A DNA stretch of 32,864 nucleotides from Actinokineospora sp. NBRC 105648 (GTDB lineage: Bacteria > Actinomycetota > Actinomycetes > Mycobacteriales > Pseudonocardiaceae). Location of the stretch: assembly GCF_030269645.1 (NCBI RefSeq), contig NZ_BSTR01000073.1, positions 1 through 32,864 of the forward strand, written 5' to 3'. The position numbers and the translations under genes are program-made. A model generated the notes under the pieces. That model had not been told where the DNA came from. It worked only from the letters and a program-made list of their open reading frames with translations, and did not search any database. Positions 32,107 through 32,864 of the stretch are shown here, piece by piece (position 1 is the stretch's first letter; each line of letters opens with the position of its first letter).

Positions 32107-32592
32107 ATGACCGCGGCGGAACTGTCCGAACTGCACGCACTAGACGCACTGGACGTGAGCGTGGACACCACGCCCACCTTCGACGTGCGGGACTACCGAA
32201 CGGCGATGGGCTGGCCGGTGGAAGGCGACGCCCTCAACGCCTACCTGGAACTCGGCGGCGACCACGTCGGCGCCCTGCGCATGCGCGCGGGCCTCGGCGC
32301 CGAAGTCCAGTGGTGGCTCCGACTGCGCATGCTGGCAGGCCCAGTCCTGGCGGTCCCGGGCAAGCGAACCGAGTGGACATTCCTCACCCAGCCCATCCCG
32401 GACGAACACCACCGCAGACCCCTCCCCCCAGGAGTCGAACCGGTCAGCGCCCGAGTCCTGCTACCGACCGGGGACACCGACCGCACCATGGTCTTCTGGG
32501 CAACCCCGCCGGACCCGATCCACCCGACACTGCCCCAGTTCACCTCGGTGGTCGGAGCAGTCCGCAGCGTCCTCTACGGCCACCGCTTCTGA
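32107..32592 (+). CDS. Uncharacterised protein
   Basis: I do not assign a function. It encodes 161 residues, soluble, without signal peptide. Recognisable stretches are VDTTPTFDVRDYRTAMGWPVEGD, the central GPVLAVPGKRTEWTFLT and a C-terminal LPQFTSVVGAVRSVLY. Proteins of this general look occur in other actinomycetes and bear a faint likeness to the N-terminal part of bifunctional primase-polymerase proteins (the A/YRxAxGWPV phrase). There are too few conserved acidic residues to support an enzyme. The ATG 32107 has AAAGGTGG seven bases upstream. The codon use is rich in GGA, CGA, GCA and CTA, unlike the centre of the window. Confidence 0.72.
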   Translation: MTAAELSELHALDALDVSVDTTPTFDVRDYRTAMGWPVEGDALNAYLELGGDHVGALRMRAGLGAEVQWWLRLRMLAGPVLAVPGKRTEWTFLTQPIPDEHHRRPLPPGVEPVSARVLLPTGDTDRTMVFWATPPDPIHPTLPQFTSVVGAVRSVLYGHRF

Positions 32593-32680
32593 CCGAACCA
32601 CACACCAGACTCGCAAACCGAACTCCCCTGCCCACCACCCTGCCCATATTCCTCACGGCCATCTTTGCCTCCTATTTTCA

Positions 32681-32709
32681 TTCCCTCCCTCTTTCCCTTT
32701 CCCTTCCCT
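32681..32709 (+). other. Uninterrupted 29-base polypyrimidine tract
   Basis: A run of 29 pyrimidines without a purine (TTCCCTCCCTCTTTCCCTTT...), set within a longer pyrimidine-rich and lower-GC stretch (about 32660-32720). It includes a mirror repeat TCCCTTTCCCT. It lies downstream of the unknown gene and 106 bases before the terminal repeat. The purpose is unknown; triplex (H-DNA) potential is a structural possibility. Confidence 0.7.
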
Positions 32710-32814
32710 AAGTCTTTAAATGCCACGCCCGCTGGTACGCAACACCCGCTACGCCAGTGCTCGATTGGGTGGACTGCCTTCGTGTGGGGGGAGAGCACCG
32801 CTAAACTTGCCGTG

Positions 32815-32864
32815 TGTGGGGATGCCCTTCACCCCACGCTTTTTCCCCACCGCGGTGCTCTAGG
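32815..32864. repeat. Right-end copy of the dispersed repeat
   Basis: This is the counterpart of bases 1-56. It shares ATGCCCTTCACCC, CTTTTT and CACCGCGGTGCTCTAGG. GTGGGG (32816-32821) can pair with CCCCAC (32845-32850) across the central part, or with the nearer CCCCAC (32832-32837). The window stops inside or at the end of this element. Confidence 0.75.

Noticed and set aside
32574..32798. A 74-residue minus-strand frame over the polypyrimidine tract
   Set aside because: Its Lys/Gly-rich translation simply reflects the purine-rich complement of the tract and it lacks any family likeness.

Overview
The window is GC-rich actinobacterial DNA (mostly G/C in third codon positions, many GTG starts, frequent GTGA/ATGA stop-start overlaps). 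The gene content fits an actinomycete: an RsbW of the mycobacterial UsfX type, MEDS-ATPase and SpoIIE-type regulators, an ANTAR protein and an M64 peptidase. I lean towards the Pseudonocardiales, but this rests on general resemblance only. Both ends of the window carry diverged copies of the same roughly 50-base repeat. This suggests the window is a contig bounded by a dispersed element.

Layout. 198-1663: a two-gene ABC transporter. 1669-3767: a LysR regulator divergent from a secreted M64 metallopeptidase. 3784-4720: a tautomerase divergent from a MarR regulator, with a palindrome between them. 4958-8250: a Fic protein whose catalytic motif is degenerate, a TPR protein overlapping it tail to tail, and an XRE-type regulator. 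8392-14281: a six-gene, tightly overlapped stressosome operon on the minus strand, encoding RsbR, RsbS, RsbT, an ATPase-PP2C fusion, a histidine kinase and a receiver-GAF-PP2C protein. 14554-17735: an FAD oxidoreductase, an SRPBCC protein and a proline-tailed membrane protein. The last two are divergent and share a region with two GGGTAA boxes of sigma-B/F type. 17794-21517: three alpha/beta hydrolases of different types and a pirin. 21581-23443: RecQ, followed by a 141-base near-perfect long inverted repeat. 23780-31047: a second signalling module with SRPBCC, GAF-ANTAR, an unknown protein, a MEDS-ATPase, a giant PAS-kinase-receiver-PAS-GAF-PP2C hybrid, a STAS protein and a UsfX-like RsbW. 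31101-32592: a metallophosphoesterase and a protein I do not recognise.

How it works together. The outstanding theme is partner switching. The window holds three STAS proteins (RsbR, RsbS and an anti-anti-sigma factor), four or more GHKL ATPases of the RsbT/RsbW/histidine-kinase class, and three PP2C (SpoIIE) phosphatase domains. Yet there is no sigma factor gene anywhere in the 32.9 kb. In the stressosome operon, RsbT should be released by phosphorylation of RsbR and RsbS. RsbT may then act on the phosphatase domains of the downstream two-component pair. The 24-31 kb module ends in an anti-anti-sigma factor and an anti-sigma factor, the final steps before a SigF-type sigma that must lie elsewhere. 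The paired GGGTAA promoters at 16.7 kb are plausible local targets of such a sigma factor.

No rRNA, tRNA, CRISPR array, transposase or phage gene was seen.
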